Origin: an uncultured bacterium
GTDB lineage: Bacteria; Myxococcota_A; Bradymonadia; Bradymonadales; Bradymonadaceae
Direction of reading: 5' to 3'
DNA: 64,000 nt
NCBI GenBank assembly: GCA_937981985.1
Contig: CALJNB010000019.1
Coordinates: forward strand, 1 to 64,000
A model generated the notes under the pieces. The model did no database searches, was not told where the DNA came from, and saw only the letters and a list, made by a program, of their open reading frames with translations. Made by a program: the position numbers and the translations under genes. Of this stretch, positions 54,730 to 62,841 are shown in pieces (the stretch's first letter is position 1; each line of letters starts with the position of its first letter).

Positions 54730-57192
54730 TTGAGAATCTGCTCTTATTTCTTCTTTGTTTCGTTTGTCTTTGCCTGTTCCGGAACACCGTCGCCGACACC
54801 AGCTTTAGTAGAAAAAAAAGTCGCCACGGCCTCAATTCCAAAAACAAAAACGCCGTCCAGAACTCTTCTTTTCATCGGTGATGGTATGGGTGTCGGCGCT
54901 ATAACGGGTACAGCGTACGTGGCTGATAAAAAATTGCAGATGCTATCGATGCCCGAATTCGGCTGGATGTCCACGCATTCGCATGAATTCGTTACCACTG
55001 ATAGCGCTGCTTCGGCGAGCGCTATGGCCACCGGCCAGAAGACGCATTTTAATGGTGTGAGCGTTACCCCGGGAACGACAATAGAAAATGAGACCCAAAC
55101 AGAACGTCATTTCGAAACCTTCTTCGAAATAGCACAAAAAAAGGGGTTAGGGCGTGGAATCGTATCTACCAGTCGAGTTAATCACGCTACGCCAGCCGCT
55201 TTTTATGCTCATCGTAGTTACCGTCGTTCCTATGAGAAGATCGCCGAAGACCTTGTGGATGCGGAGCTTGACGTTGTGCTTGGTGCCGGTTGGAAATATT
55301 TTCGCGCACGTAAAGACGGCCAAGACCTTATCGCCAAGATTAAAAATGCCGGATACGACTATTTTGAGACCCCGACTGAATTAAAAAAATTTACAAAAGA
55401 ATCTAAAAAAGCGATGGGACTTTTCTATGAAGGTGACATGCCTTTTATGGTTGACGAAGAACGCGTTGTTTCTCTGCCCCAAATGGTTAATAGCGCAATA
55501 GAAATTCTTGATCGTGGCCATCCTGAAGGCTGGGTATTGATGGTTGAGGGCTCTTTTATTGATTGGTGCGCACACGCGATGAGGGCAAAATGTACCTTGA
55601 CCGAAACCAAAGACTTCGACGACGCAATTGCAGTTGGTCGAGCTTACGCAAAAAGTAGAGTTGAAAACGACACACTTATTGTTGCCACCGCTGATCACGA
55701 AACCGGCGGACTTTCGATCATCGATCCTCCGCTTGCAAAACGTTTTTCCGATCGGATTGACGCAAAGACTATGAAAACCCGACCCATAGACGCCTTCAAA
55801 GTCGGTGCCTATTTTACGCCTTTTCTTAAAGCCTTAGATCAACCCAAATTAGTCACCGCCTTTGGATCGATGTCCACGGCAAGTAAGATGGTTTGGGCCA
55901 AAGAAGGTCGATTCTACGCGGCACATACCGCTAATTTTGTCCCTATTTTCGCCGAAGGACCTTCCTCTCAATATGTTACAGGTTCCCGAGACAACGCAAC
56001 GCTTGGCCATCGATTAAAGGAAATAATCGGCAGCGCTCAATTTAAAGAAGAAGTTAGATCCAACAAAGATCCCGAAAATATAGTCTTGTTCATTGGTGAC
56101 GGTATGGGGATTCCAGCCGTTACGTTGGGCTATTATGCGGAGGGAAAATCGAATATGCTATCGTTAACCGAACATGGGATAGTTGCCACACAATCAAGCA
56201 CAGCCCTTGTCCCCGACGCCGCCGCAACCGCATCAGCCCTTGCGACAGGGCACCTAAACGAACCGGGTGAAGTTATAGAGAATCCTGAAACGATTATTGA
56301 ACGCGCTGCAAAATCAGGAAAGAGTATTGGAATAATAACCACCGCCGGGATCACAGAGGACACACCAGCGGCTTTTTACGGCCATCAAGAAACTCATAGA
56401 AGCCCAGACGCGGTGATGAACGATTTGCTCAATTTTAAAACCAAAAATGGCAAGAATATCGATCTATTGTTGGGTGGTGGTTTCAAGCATATTTCGGCAT
56501 TGAACAAAGTATTAGAAGACCAAGGGTATGAGATATCTCAAACTTGGCCCCCAAAAACGACCGGTCCGATAATCGGTGCATTTTCACCGGGAGTACTTCC
56601 CAATATGACTCAAAGAACGTCCAAGAACACGACTATTCCGACCTTATCCGAAATGGTGGATTTCGCGATTAACCTTCTCTCAAAAAACGAGAAGGGATTC
56701 GTTTTAGTCGTGGAATCTGGCCAGATTGACTCGCTCACGTCCGAGCTACGAAATTCAGAATTGGTGCCCGAGATCGCCGAATTTGAGAAGGCCATAAATC
56801 TAGCTGAGCAAAAAGTTGATGCTGAAACTTTAATTGTGGTGACCGCTGACCATGCCCACACAACAAGCATACTCGACAATCACTATGCTTTTGAGAGTGG
56901 ACGATGTGGCGCGGCAAAAAGGTGCGGAGGCAAACTGGAGTTCGCCGACCAAGAGGTAACCTTCCCGAAATCAGATCTGCAAGGCGAATACATCCCGCGC
57001 GTCATCCTTCAACACGCCTGGATCGTTAGAAGCGCCCAAAATCCTAAGTCAGCTAAAGAACGAATCATTGAATCCAATTCAGCCAACTTTGTTCCTCTAT
57101 TTGCAAAGGGACCCGGTGCGGATTCCTTACGCGGGTTCAGCACTCAAGCAGAGATTGGAAAACGTCTTAAAGGATTTGTAAACCCACCTTAA
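54730..57192 (+). CDS. Lipoprotein with two fused alkaline phosphatase domains, second inactive
   Basis: This 820-aa protein starts at a TTG (AAAGGA before it) and has lipobox FVFAC (Cys16). Domain 1 (about 45-405) is a full alkaline phosphatase: DGMG (Asp51), nucleophile Ser92 in TTDSAASASAMATG, E273/D278/H282 in VEGSFIDWCAH, D322-H323 and H399. Domain 2 (about 450-815) keeps DGMG (457), E662, D667 and D707-H708, but the nucleophile is Ala497 (VPDAAATASALATG), the H282 match is Ser671 and the H399 match is Asn783. It should be catalytically dead. Domain 1 may scavenge phosphate at the surface. The gene converges on the enoyl-CoA hydratase gene with a 4-nt overlap. Confidence 0.92.
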   Translation: MRICSYFFFVSFVFACSGTPSPTPALVEKKVATASIPKTKTPSRTLLFIGDGMGVGAITGTAYVADKKLQMLSMPEFGWMSTHSHEFVTTDSAASASAMATGQKTHFNGVSVTPGTTIENETQTERHFETFFEIAQKKGLGRGIVSTSRVNHATPAAFYAHRSYRRSYEKIAEDLVDAELDVVLGAGWKYFRARKDGQDLIAKIKNAGYDYFETPTELKKFTKESKKAMGLFYEGDMPFMVDEERVVSLPQMVNSAIEILDRGHPEGWVLMVEGSFIDWCAHAMRAKCTLTETKDFDDAIAVGRAYAKSRVENDTLIVATADHETGGLSIIDPPLAKRFSDRIDAKTMKTRPIDAFKVGAYFTPFLKALDQPKLVTAFGSMSTASKMVWAKEGRFYAAHTANFVPIFAEGPSSQYVTGSRDNATLGHRLKEIIGSAQFKEEVRSNKDPENIVLFIGDGMGIPAVTLGYYAEGKSNMLSLTEHGIVATQSSTALVPDAAATASALATGHLNEPGEVIENPETIIERAAKSGKSIGIITTAGITEDTPAAFYGHQETHRSPDAVMNDLLNFKTKNGKNIDLLLGGGFKHISALNKVLEDQGYEISQTWPPKTTGPIIGAFSPGVLPNMTQRTSKNTTIPTLSEMVDFAINLLSKNEKGFVLVVESGQIDSLTSELRNSELVPEIAEFEKAINLAEQKVDAETLIVVTADHAHTTSILDNHYAFESGRCGAAKRCGGKLEFADQEVTFPKSDLQGEYIPRVILQHAWIVRSAQNPKSAKERIIESNSANFVPLFAKGPGADSLRGFSTQAEIGKRLKGFVNPP

Positions 57193-57977
57193 TCTCCAGA
57201 CCACTGCGGAGCGCGCTTTTCAGCAAACGCATGTAGACCTTCGATCCGATCCTTTGTTGGAATAAGGGTGTAATAACACAATGCTTCCAAATCGATTGCT
57301 GCATCTAACGGAAGTTCTATACCTTCATCGATAGCTTTTTTGGCCTGTGCTAGTGCAATCGGCGCCGCCATCGCAAGTCGTTTTGCCCAAACCTTCGCAT
57401 CAGATAAAAGATCTTCTGCCTTTGAAACGCGGCTTATAATCCCTCGTTCCTTAGCTTCTTGGGCCGTCATTTTAACTGCTCCAAAAATGAGTTCTTTTGC
57501 CACCGTCGGTCCGACCAACCGTGCAAGTCGCTGCGTACCGCCTGCTGCTGGAATGATACCCAGATGCGTTTCGGTCAATCCCATGACGGCGGTATCGGAT
57601 GCCATCCGAAAATCGCAAGCAAGAGCGATTTCCAACCCACCACCAAATGCGAAACCGTTGATTGCGCAAATCACCGGCTTGCCCAAAGACGTAATTGCAC
57701 CAAACGCATCTTTATAAGATTTGATGCGTTCGGAAACTTCGGCATCGGACATCGTTTTGCGTTCCTTTAGATCCGCACCGACGCAAAACGAACGGTCTCC
57801 GGCGGCGGTTAGAATGACCACGCGAACATCCTTTTCGGTCTCTATCTCCTCAAAGGTGATACGCAGCTGATCCACAAGCGCGCCGTTCATTGAGTTTAAA
57901 CGCGAAGGGCGATTAAGTGTTACAACACAAATTCCCTGCTCAATTTCCTTAAGTACCGTTTTATCGCTTTCTTTCAT
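57189..57977 (-). CDS. Enoyl-CoA hydratase/isomerase family protein
   Basis: This 262-aa crotonase has the oxyanion-hole segments (FCVGADLKERK, GFAFGGGLEIALACD) and both catalytic Glu residues: one in LTETHLGIIPAAGGTQRL and one in VAKELIFG. It hydrates enoyl-CoA in fatty acid or branched-chain amino acid breakdown; the ADLKER form resembles methylglutaconyl-CoA hydratases and other short-chain hydratases. No other beta-oxidation gene is adjacent. Confidence 0.9.
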   Translation of the reverse strand: MKESDKTVLKEIEQGICVVTLNRPSRLNSMNGALVDQLRITFEEIETEKDVRVVILTAAGDRSFCVGADLKERKTMSDAEVSERIKSYKDAFGAITSLGKPVICAINGFAFGGGLEIALACDFRMASDTAVMGLTETHLGIIPAAGGTQRLARLVGPTVAKELIFGAVKMTAQEAKERGIISRVSKAEDLLSDAKVWAKRLAMAAPIALAQAKKAIDEGIELPLDAAIDLEALCYYTLIPTKDRIEGLHAFAEKRAPQWSGD

Positions 57978-58015
57978 ATCATTTATATCTTAACGTAAGT
58001 GATTAAGAGGTATTG

Positions 58016-58171
58016 ATGGCTCAGCAACCCGAAAAAGACAAGGCAGAAAAAGACCTTCGCCCGAAGTGGCAAAATACAGTTGAGAAAGTTGCTACGCTCT
58101 ATTTCTCTTTTTGCCGACACACGGCACTCACGATTACGCGTGCAAAACGGCATAAGAAAAATCGTAAGTAG
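58016..58171 (+). CDS. Small basic protein, 51 aa
   Basis: This short frame begins at an ATG with AAGAGGT just upstream and has 51 codons to TAG. The product starts MAQQPEKDKAEKDLRPKW, a charged segment, then a helical part (VATLYFSFCRHTALTI) and a basic end (RAKRHKKNRK). The hydrophobic middle is too short and interrupted for a sure membrane helix. It lies between the enoyl-CoA hydratase gene (divergent) and the sigma-factor gene. I do not know a family. It was missed by length cut-offs; coding is supported by the ribosome site and amphipathic composition only. Confidence 0.5.
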   Translation: MAQQPEKDKAEKDLRPKWQNTVEKVATLYFSFCRHTALTITRAKRHKKNRK

Positions 58172-58190
58172 AACCGGCGATGACCTTGGA

Positions 58191-58208
58191 TGGAAATTGT
58201 GAATTCCA
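58191..58208. promoter_or_regulatory. Palindrome-like element before sigma-factor gene
   Basis: TGGAAATTGTGAATTCCA is an imperfect inverted repeat (arms TGGAA/TTCCA with partial pairing inside), 60 nt upstream of the sigma-factor start. It is an operator candidate only. Confidence 0.25.
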
Positions 58209-58267
58209 TGCGATCGTGATACTTAAAGACGTGAATGAAGTAACAAACCTATCCTTTTGGAGTTCGC

Positions 58268-58861
58268 TTGGAAGACGACAAAGAACTGGTAAAGCAAGCG
58301 CAAGGCGGAGATCAGGCCGCTTTTAAAAAGCTTGTCGAGCGTTATCAAAGAAAAGTCTACTCAATTTGTTACGGCATGTTGAAGAACCCAGAAGATAGCA
58401 TGGATGCCTCTCAAGAGACCTTCATCAAGGTGTTTAGATATATTGAAAAGTTTAATTATGAATCAAAATTCTATACATGGCTTTATCGTATAGCCGTCAA
58501 TGTTTGTATCGATCACATTCGCAAAAATAAAAAGCGCAAAAACGTCGAATATGATGACGCATTTTCCCAAGTCGCAGAAGTCGGTGACGAAAATATCGTT
58601 CCCTCAACATTGGGACTTAATCCCGAAAAAGCGTACGGACGCAAAGAGCTTCGTGAAAAAATGCTCGAAGCTCTCGAAAAAATACCGGAAAAACACCGAA
58701 CGATTCTAATTTTAAGAGAATCCGAAGGACTCAATTACGACGAGATCGCAGATGTTTTAGAAGTCTCAAAAGGCACCGTTATGAGCCGTTTATTTCACGC
58801 GCGAAAGTATTTTCAGGAGGCTTTAGCCGTATATTTGGAGAAGGATAAAGATGCTGGGTAA
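58268..58861 (+). CDS. ECF-type RNA polymerase sigma factor
   Basis: This 197-aa protein starts at a TTG with TTGGAG 5 nt before. It has sigma region 2 (NPEDSMDASQETFIKVFRYI, FYTWLYRIAVNVCIDHIRK) and region 4 (IPEKHRTILILRESEGLNY, DEIADVLEVSKGTVMSRLFHARK), with a Gly/Glu-rich linker, the RpoE/SigW plan. It directs transcription of an envelope or stress regulon. Its last codons overlap a 39-aa ORF (58851-58970), which links it to the anti-sigma-like gene. Confidence 0.92.
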   Translation: MEDDKELVKQAQGGDQAAFKKLVERYQRKVYSICYGMLKNPEDSMDASQETFIKVFRYIEKFNYESKFYTWLYRIAVNVCIDHIRKNKKRKNVEYDDAFSQVAEVGDENIVPSTLGLNPEKAYGRKELREKMLEALEKIPEKHRTILILRESEGLNYDEIADVLEVSKGTVMSRLFHARKYFQEALAVYLEKDKDAG

Positions 58862-58970
58862 AAGCTACGAGAAAGATCCAAATTTATATGATCCAAATGT
58901 GAATTTTTCTGGCTGGCGCACGTCTACTCCATGTAGCCCTCAAAACAGCTCGTTCTTAAAGAGCTTTTGA
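58851..58970 (+). CDS. 39-aa ORF linking sigma factor and anti-sigma-like gene
   Basis: This frame starts at an ATG inside the last codons of the sigma gene (GGAGAAGGATAAAG before it), codes 39 residues (MLGKSYEKDPNLYDPNVNF... with SGWRTSTPCSP) and stops at a TGA that overlaps the TTG start of the next gene (TTGA, 58967-58970). The overlaps at both ends are those of the real genes in this window. There is no signal or membrane helix; it has one Cys and is Asn/Ser/Pro-rich. It may be a micropeptide, or just a coupling leader that keeps ribosomes moving to the anti-sigma gene. Confidence 0.5.
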   Translation: MLGKSYEKDPNLYDPNVNFSGWRTSTPCSPQNSSFLKSF

Positions 58971-60118
58971 ATACGGAAAAGAAGATGACGCTTTCAACAC
59001 TTCAAATCAGCCAGATTCAACAATTTCATGATGGTGAAATAGAAGAAGCTTCTGTTTCAGTACTTCTATCGACCTCCTCTCATGCCCGCGTTTATCTCGC
59101 CGCATTGCAGGAATTGAGTGAAGCTACAAAAGGCGCGATGGAGGAAGCTTGGGAAAAAGCGGATTCAGCGACGGCGGCCGACGATTGGTCAAAAGCCGCT
59201 TTTAGCGCAACACGTTTACTTGATCAGGAACTTCCTGAACTTGCACCCATGTTAGAACGTTTTCATGATGACGAAGTCTCGACGATGGAAAGCGCATCCA
59301 TTTTGGCTTTAATGCAAGAACGAGAAGACGTTGCATCCTATTTAGAACGTTTGGACATATTGAGCGACACTGTAAAAGGTTTCGACTTTAGCGAGGGCGT
59401 TAGTTTTGATGGCTTTTTTGATAAAGTCGCAGCCGAACTCAACATTGAGACGAAACCGTCTCTAAACGTGGTTAAATTGGATCACTCCTTCTCATACGAA
59501 GAACATGCTGTCCTCGTACAACGCTTTTTTGACGATGATGTGACATCCAGTGAAAAACAACGCGTTCAATCGTGGATTGATGCCGAGAACTCCGAAGTTG
59601 TCGGTGCGTTGGAAGCCTGCGAGGAATTAAGTCTTGCCACAACGATTGCAACAGAACAAGCAGTCGAACAAGCCGACTTCACGGATCTGTGGTCAAATAT
59701 TGAAAAAGAGCTTACATCCACGAAAGAACAAGTCGTAGGACCGCCTTCAGCGCATGTTCTTCAACTTGGCGCCTTCAAACAGGAAAAAGCCGACGCGTCC
59801 TTCTTCCAAAAATACCAACAGGGGATCTTTACCGCTGTGGCAGCTGTCCTTCTCTTAGGCGTATTCGGACCGCAAATGTTTGGAACCGAAAAACATACTG
59901 TCGAGAAAATCGTCATTATTGATGGAATCACGAGTGAGCCCGGAACTTCGGTTCGTATCGCAGCTCCGGTTCAACCCGTCTCGGCCGAAGTTGAGGAAGA
60001 AGACGAAGAAGAAAGTACAGTTATTTGGATCACCGATGAATCTTTAGAAAACAAAGACGTCAAAGATAAAGAACCACTGAAGGATAACGAAACCGAAGCG
60101 TCTGAAGACCCCATTTAG
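58967..60118 (+). CDS. Anti-sigma-like membrane protein with three repeats
   Basis: This 383-aa protein starts at a TTG (TTGA overlap); an ATG at 58985 is the alternative. The cytoplasmic part has three copies of an about 70-100-residue helical unit, each starting with a (L/I/V)x(R/Q)F(H/F)D(G/D)(E/D) motif: IQQFHDGEIEEA (about 17), LERFHDDEVSTM (about 98) and VQRFFDDDVTSS (about 184). Each ends in a run with W/F-x-x-(I/V/A)-x-x-E/K-L. A single membrane helix follows (about 287-307), then an acidic periplasmic tail. The unit looks like the N-terminal fold of anti-sigma factors but lacks the His-Cys zinc motif. Its place right after the ECF gene supports that role. Confidence 0.72.
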   Translation: MNTEKKMTLSTLQISQIQQFHDGEIEEASVSVLLSTSSHARVYLAALQELSEATKGAMEEAWEKADSATAADDWSKAAFSATRLLDQELPELAPMLERFHDDEVSTMESASILALMQEREDVASYLERLDILSDTVKGFDFSEGVSFDGFFDKVAAELNIETKPSLNVVKLDHSFSYEEHAVLVQRFFDDDVTSSEKQRVQSWIDAENSEVVGALEACEELSLATTIATEQAVEQADFTDLWSNIEKELTSTKEQVVGPPSAHVLQLGAFKQEKADASFFQKYQQGIFTAVAAVLLLGVFGPQMFGTEKHTVEKIVIIDGITSEPGTSVRIAAPVQPVSAEVEEEDEEESTVIWITDESLENKDVKDKEPLKDNETEASEDPI

Positions 60119-60154
60119 TTGGCTCTTTTAGCGTCCCTTAGTAAAGGATTTACA

Positions 60155-60592
60155 ATGCGTAGCGCATTTAACATATTGTTTGCACTGACCGTCGTCTTCA
60201 TCGTCGGGTTCGCACCCAGCGCTTTTGCTCAAGAAACGGTGACAGTTGAAGTTCGAACCATTTCAGCTTCAAAAGCATCCGGTGGATACGATGTAAAACT
60301 CAATGACATCAAAAAGAAACTTAATCGGTCCTTTAGCTCTTACACAAAATTCAAAGAATTAAAGACCCAGACGATACGCGTTTCTAAGACTAAAGGTGGA
60401 AAGGTTAAACTTCCCAATGGGTCCAAACTTACTGTTGGTTACCCTGGAAAAGCGGGCCCTTACATAAAGCTACACTTAGGCATCGTCGGTAAAATGAGCA
60501 GTACCTTACGAGTCAAATCCGGAAAAACACTTTTTCAAGCCGGCCTAAAACATAAAGATGGAATCCTTATTCTTGCGATTACCGTCAAATAA
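60155..60592 (+). CDS. Secreted protein of unknown function in sigma operon
   Basis: I start at the ATG at 60155 (AAAGGA before it); the frame also opens at a TTG at 60119. The 145-aa product has a signal peptide (MRSAFNILFALTVVFIVGF, cleavage near AFAQ) and a basic mature domain of beta look (VEVRTISASK, TIRVSKTKGGKVKLPNG, KLHLGIVGKMSSTLRV). No Cys is present. I do not recognise it. It is 36 nt after the anti-sigma-like gene and probably a regulon member or signal partner. Confidence 0.75.
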   Translation: MRSAFNILFALTVVFIVGFAPSAFAQETVTVEVRTISASKASGGYDVKLNDIKKKLNRSFSSYTKFKELKTQTIRVSKTKGGKVKLPNGSKLTVGYPGKAGPYIKLHLGIVGKMSSTLRVKSGKTLFQAGLKHKDGILILAITVK

Positions 60593-60671
60593 AAGAAACG
60601 CGTAGCCGGACCCGTAAAAACTATTTCAATCTACATCTTGGCGGTAAAAACACGACGTGTAAGATTAGAAC

Positions 60672-61385
60672 ATGAAATATTGGAAAAACATCGCGACTGA
60701 TATATGGGAGTATAACGACGAAATTCGAATGCCGGCCGGTATTTGGTTTACAATTCGATCCATTGCGATTCGTTTGGCTAACGGAGATCTCTGGCTTCAC
60801 TCGCCTTGCAATTTTCCCAACGAGGGACTTCAAGAGTTAAAAACGCTTGGGAACGTTCGCTATATTGTTGCGCCTAACGCGTTTCATCATCTGTATGTTC
60901 CCAAAGCAGCGCTCGATTTTCCCGAAGCCGAAGTCTGGTGTGCGCCGAAGGTTTTAAAGAAACAAAAAGACCTTAAAAACTCGGCTATTCTAAGTTCGGA
61001 GGTTCCCTGGGCCAACGAGATTCTCACCCTACCATTGCAAGGTCTTCGGATGGTTGAGGAGTCGGTATTCTTTCACAAAAAGAGCCAAAGTTTCATATGT
61101 ACCGATTTCGTCTTTAACGTTTACGAATTTAAGAACCTGCAAACAAAAATCCTCATGACCCTGGTTGGCGCGAACCAAAAATTCGCACAAGGCTTAGAAT
61201 GGCGACTTTTGGTGAAGGAACGTAATCTCATAGCTCAGAATACCGCACATATCTTAGGTTGGGATTTCAAGCGAATTATAATGGCGCATGGTAGAGTTCT
61301 AGAAACGCGCAATATCCGCGATCAATTTGCCGATACCACTGCTTGGATTCGGAAAGGACATGAGCACTTATTGTTAGAAAAATAG
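60672..61385 (+). CDS. DUF4336-like protein (MBL-related fold)
   Basis: This 237-aa protein matches the DUF4336 style by pattern: IRMPAGIWFTIRSIAIRLA, LWLHSPCNFP, YIVAPNAFHHLYV and late IIMAHGRVLET. It looks like a metallo-beta-lactamase relative in which the HxHxDH site is reduced to AFHHLY and AHG, so catalysis is uncertain. It has no signal peptide. Function is unknown; it stands alone after the sigma operon. Confidence 0.78.
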   Translation: MKYWKNIATDIWEYNDEIRMPAGIWFTIRSIAIRLANGDLWLHSPCNFPNEGLQELKTLGNVRYIVAPNAFHHLYVPKAALDFPEAEVWCAPKVLKKQKDLKNSAILSSEVPWANEILTLPLQGLRMVEESVFFHKKSQSFICTDFVFNVYEFKNLQTKILMTLVGANQKFAQGLEWRLLVKERNLIAQNTAHILGWDFKRIIMAHGRVLETRNIRDQFADTTAWIRKGHEHLLLEK

Positions 61386-61442
61386 GCCTGGTAGGATTAG
61401 CTCCGATCTTCTAAAAAACCATTTTTATCCTAGGAACGCCTT

Positions 61443-62219
61443 ATCAACTCGGCTGAAGATACAATTCAAACCTACGCAACCTTCGCTTTGGTCGCGCTTC
61501 TTCTCCTGGTCGGCGGTAGCCTCCTTCAAGGCATGGATTTACATTTAGGAATCCTAGCCAGCCAAGCTTTGTGCATCGCCTTACCCGCATTTCTTCTACG
61601 AAAAAGATTTGCGATTCAATTCCCGATTTTCTCCAAAACTATAAATTATAAGACCGTCCTTTTAGTATTCGTAACGACCCCCATCATTGCGATCTGCTCG
61701 AATCTTATTGCCCTTCTCATCATGCAATCTTCTCCTGATCTTTTAGCTATGGGCGAACAATATAAGGAAGGCTTGCAAAAACTGTTACACCCCGATGAGA
61801 CGTGGCGAAAAGTTATCGGAATCTGTGGCGTTTGCATCGTTGCCCCGATTTGCGAGGAGTATTTCTTTAGAGGAAGCTTGTTGCAACAACAGCGAAACGT
61901 TCATCGTTGGGGACTCGCGATAGGTATCAACGGACTTCTCTTTAGCCTAGTGCACGCCAACCCAGTCGCTTTTGTATCACTTGCGATTGTAGGGATATTC
62001 TTTGCGTCGCTGTCCAAGAGAGCCTTGTTTTTATCGATCTTCGCACACGCAATGTTGAATACCACGAGCGTCATTTTATCTTTCATCCCCAAAACGAGCG
62101 ATGTTAACCCAAACGATGTTGATACGTGGGCTGTCGTCATCACGCTATTCATATTGGCTCCGATCGCCATATTACTTTGGCGATTCACGCTTTCGACTAT
62201 CGATGGAAAAAATAAATAA
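61443..62219 (+). CDS. CPBP-family intramembrane glutamic protease; start uncertain
   Basis: The catalytic motifs are complete: CEEYFFRGSL (EExxxR), FSLVHANP (FxxxH) and FAHAMLN (HxxxN), within about six membrane helices. The ORF from the TTG at 61488 lacks its N-terminal polar part; the frame is open back to 61434, and NSAEDTIQTYATFALVALL reads as coding. No ATG/GTG/TTG occurs there. AGGAA at 61432-61436 stands 6 nt before an ATC at 61443, a rare start. CPBP proteases include Myxococcota myxosortase, which processes MYXO-CTERM proteins; this is a candidate only, as the family is large. Confidence 0.8.
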   Translation: MNSAEDTIQTYATFALVALLLLVGGSLLQGMDLHLGILASQALCIALPAFLLRKRFAIQFPIFSKTINYKTVLLVFVTTPIIAICSNLIALLIMQSSPDLLAMGEQYKEGLQKLLHPDETWRKVIGICGVCIVAPICEEYFFRGSLLQQQRNVHRWGLAIGINGLLFSLVHANPVAFVSLAIVGIFFASLSKRALFLSIFAHAMLNTTSVILSFIPKTSDVNPNDVDTWAVVITLFILAPIAILLWRFTLSTIDGKNK

Positions 62220-62308
62220 AAAAGATTGTCGAACATGTCGAAAGAGGTTTCCTTTATTCGTCATATTAGTGAACATGGTCGACATCCGACCCAGCTAAAG
62301 GAAAACAA

Positions 62309-62659
62309 ATGCAATACTTACTTATGATTTATTCTGACGAAAACACCATGAAAAACATGAACCCAGATGAGATGGGGGCGTACCTAGGTGCTTATCAAAC
62401 CTTCTCAAAGGATGTTGCTGCCAGTGGAAATATGCTTGGCGGCAACGCCCTACAAGGGTCCGAAACTGCGACCTGTGTGAGCTTGAACGCGGGAAAAATA
62501 GTCACCACTGACGGTCCTTTTATCGAAACCAAAGAACAATTGGGCGGTTATTATTTGATCGAAGCTAAAGATTTGGATGAAGCAGTCGAAATCGCGTCCA
62601 GAATCCCAACGGCAAAACACGGGACCATAGAAGTACGGCCCATCATGGTTTTTGGCTAA
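62309..62659 (+). CDS. YCII/DGPF-domain protein
   Basis: This 116-aa protein has the DGPF-ETKE motif (TTDGPFIETKEQLGGYYLIEA) and starts MQYLLMIYSDENTM, typical of the YCII-related family often encoded with ECF sigma factors. Function unknown; a dimeric alpha/beta barrel is expected. AAAGGAAAACAA precedes the ATG. Its end overlaps the small membrane gene (minus strand) by 4 nt. Confidence 0.88.
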   Translation: MQYLLMIYSDENTMKNMNPDEMGAYLGAYQTFSKDVAASGNMLGGNALQGSETATCVSLNAGKIVTTDGPFIETKEQLGGYYLIEAKDLDEAVEIASRIPTAKHGTIEVRPIMVFG

Positions 62660-62820
62660 GCTAGTTTCATAAAATTGGGCCCCCACAAAAGAAACCAAAT
62701 CGCGTATCCTATCAATATTGCCAGGAGGAAAATGAGGAAGGCCAATATAAAGCCGCACGTCGTATAAATCGTGCTTTTTTTAATCGTAATTACGTCTTCT
62801 TTTTTGTGTTCGTCATCCAT
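62656..62820 (-). CDS. 54-aa single-span membrane protein
   Basis: This frame runs from an ATG at 62820 to a TAG at 62656. The product starts MDDEHKKEDVITIKK, a charged cytoplasmic stretch, followed by a strongly hydrophobic helix (about residues 19-47, FILAFLIFLLAILIGYAIWF) and a short tail ending in MKLA. An AGGA lies about 8 nt upstream. It follows the DacB-type gene by 21 nt on the same strand, so it may be its last operon member. The sharp charge/hydrophobic pattern supports that it is real. Confidence 0.65.
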   Translation of the reverse strand: MDDEHKKEDVITIKKSTIYTTCGFILAFLIFLLAILIGYAIWFLLWGPNFMKLA

Positions 62821-62841
62821 ACCGCGGTCCTAAAGAAGTAT

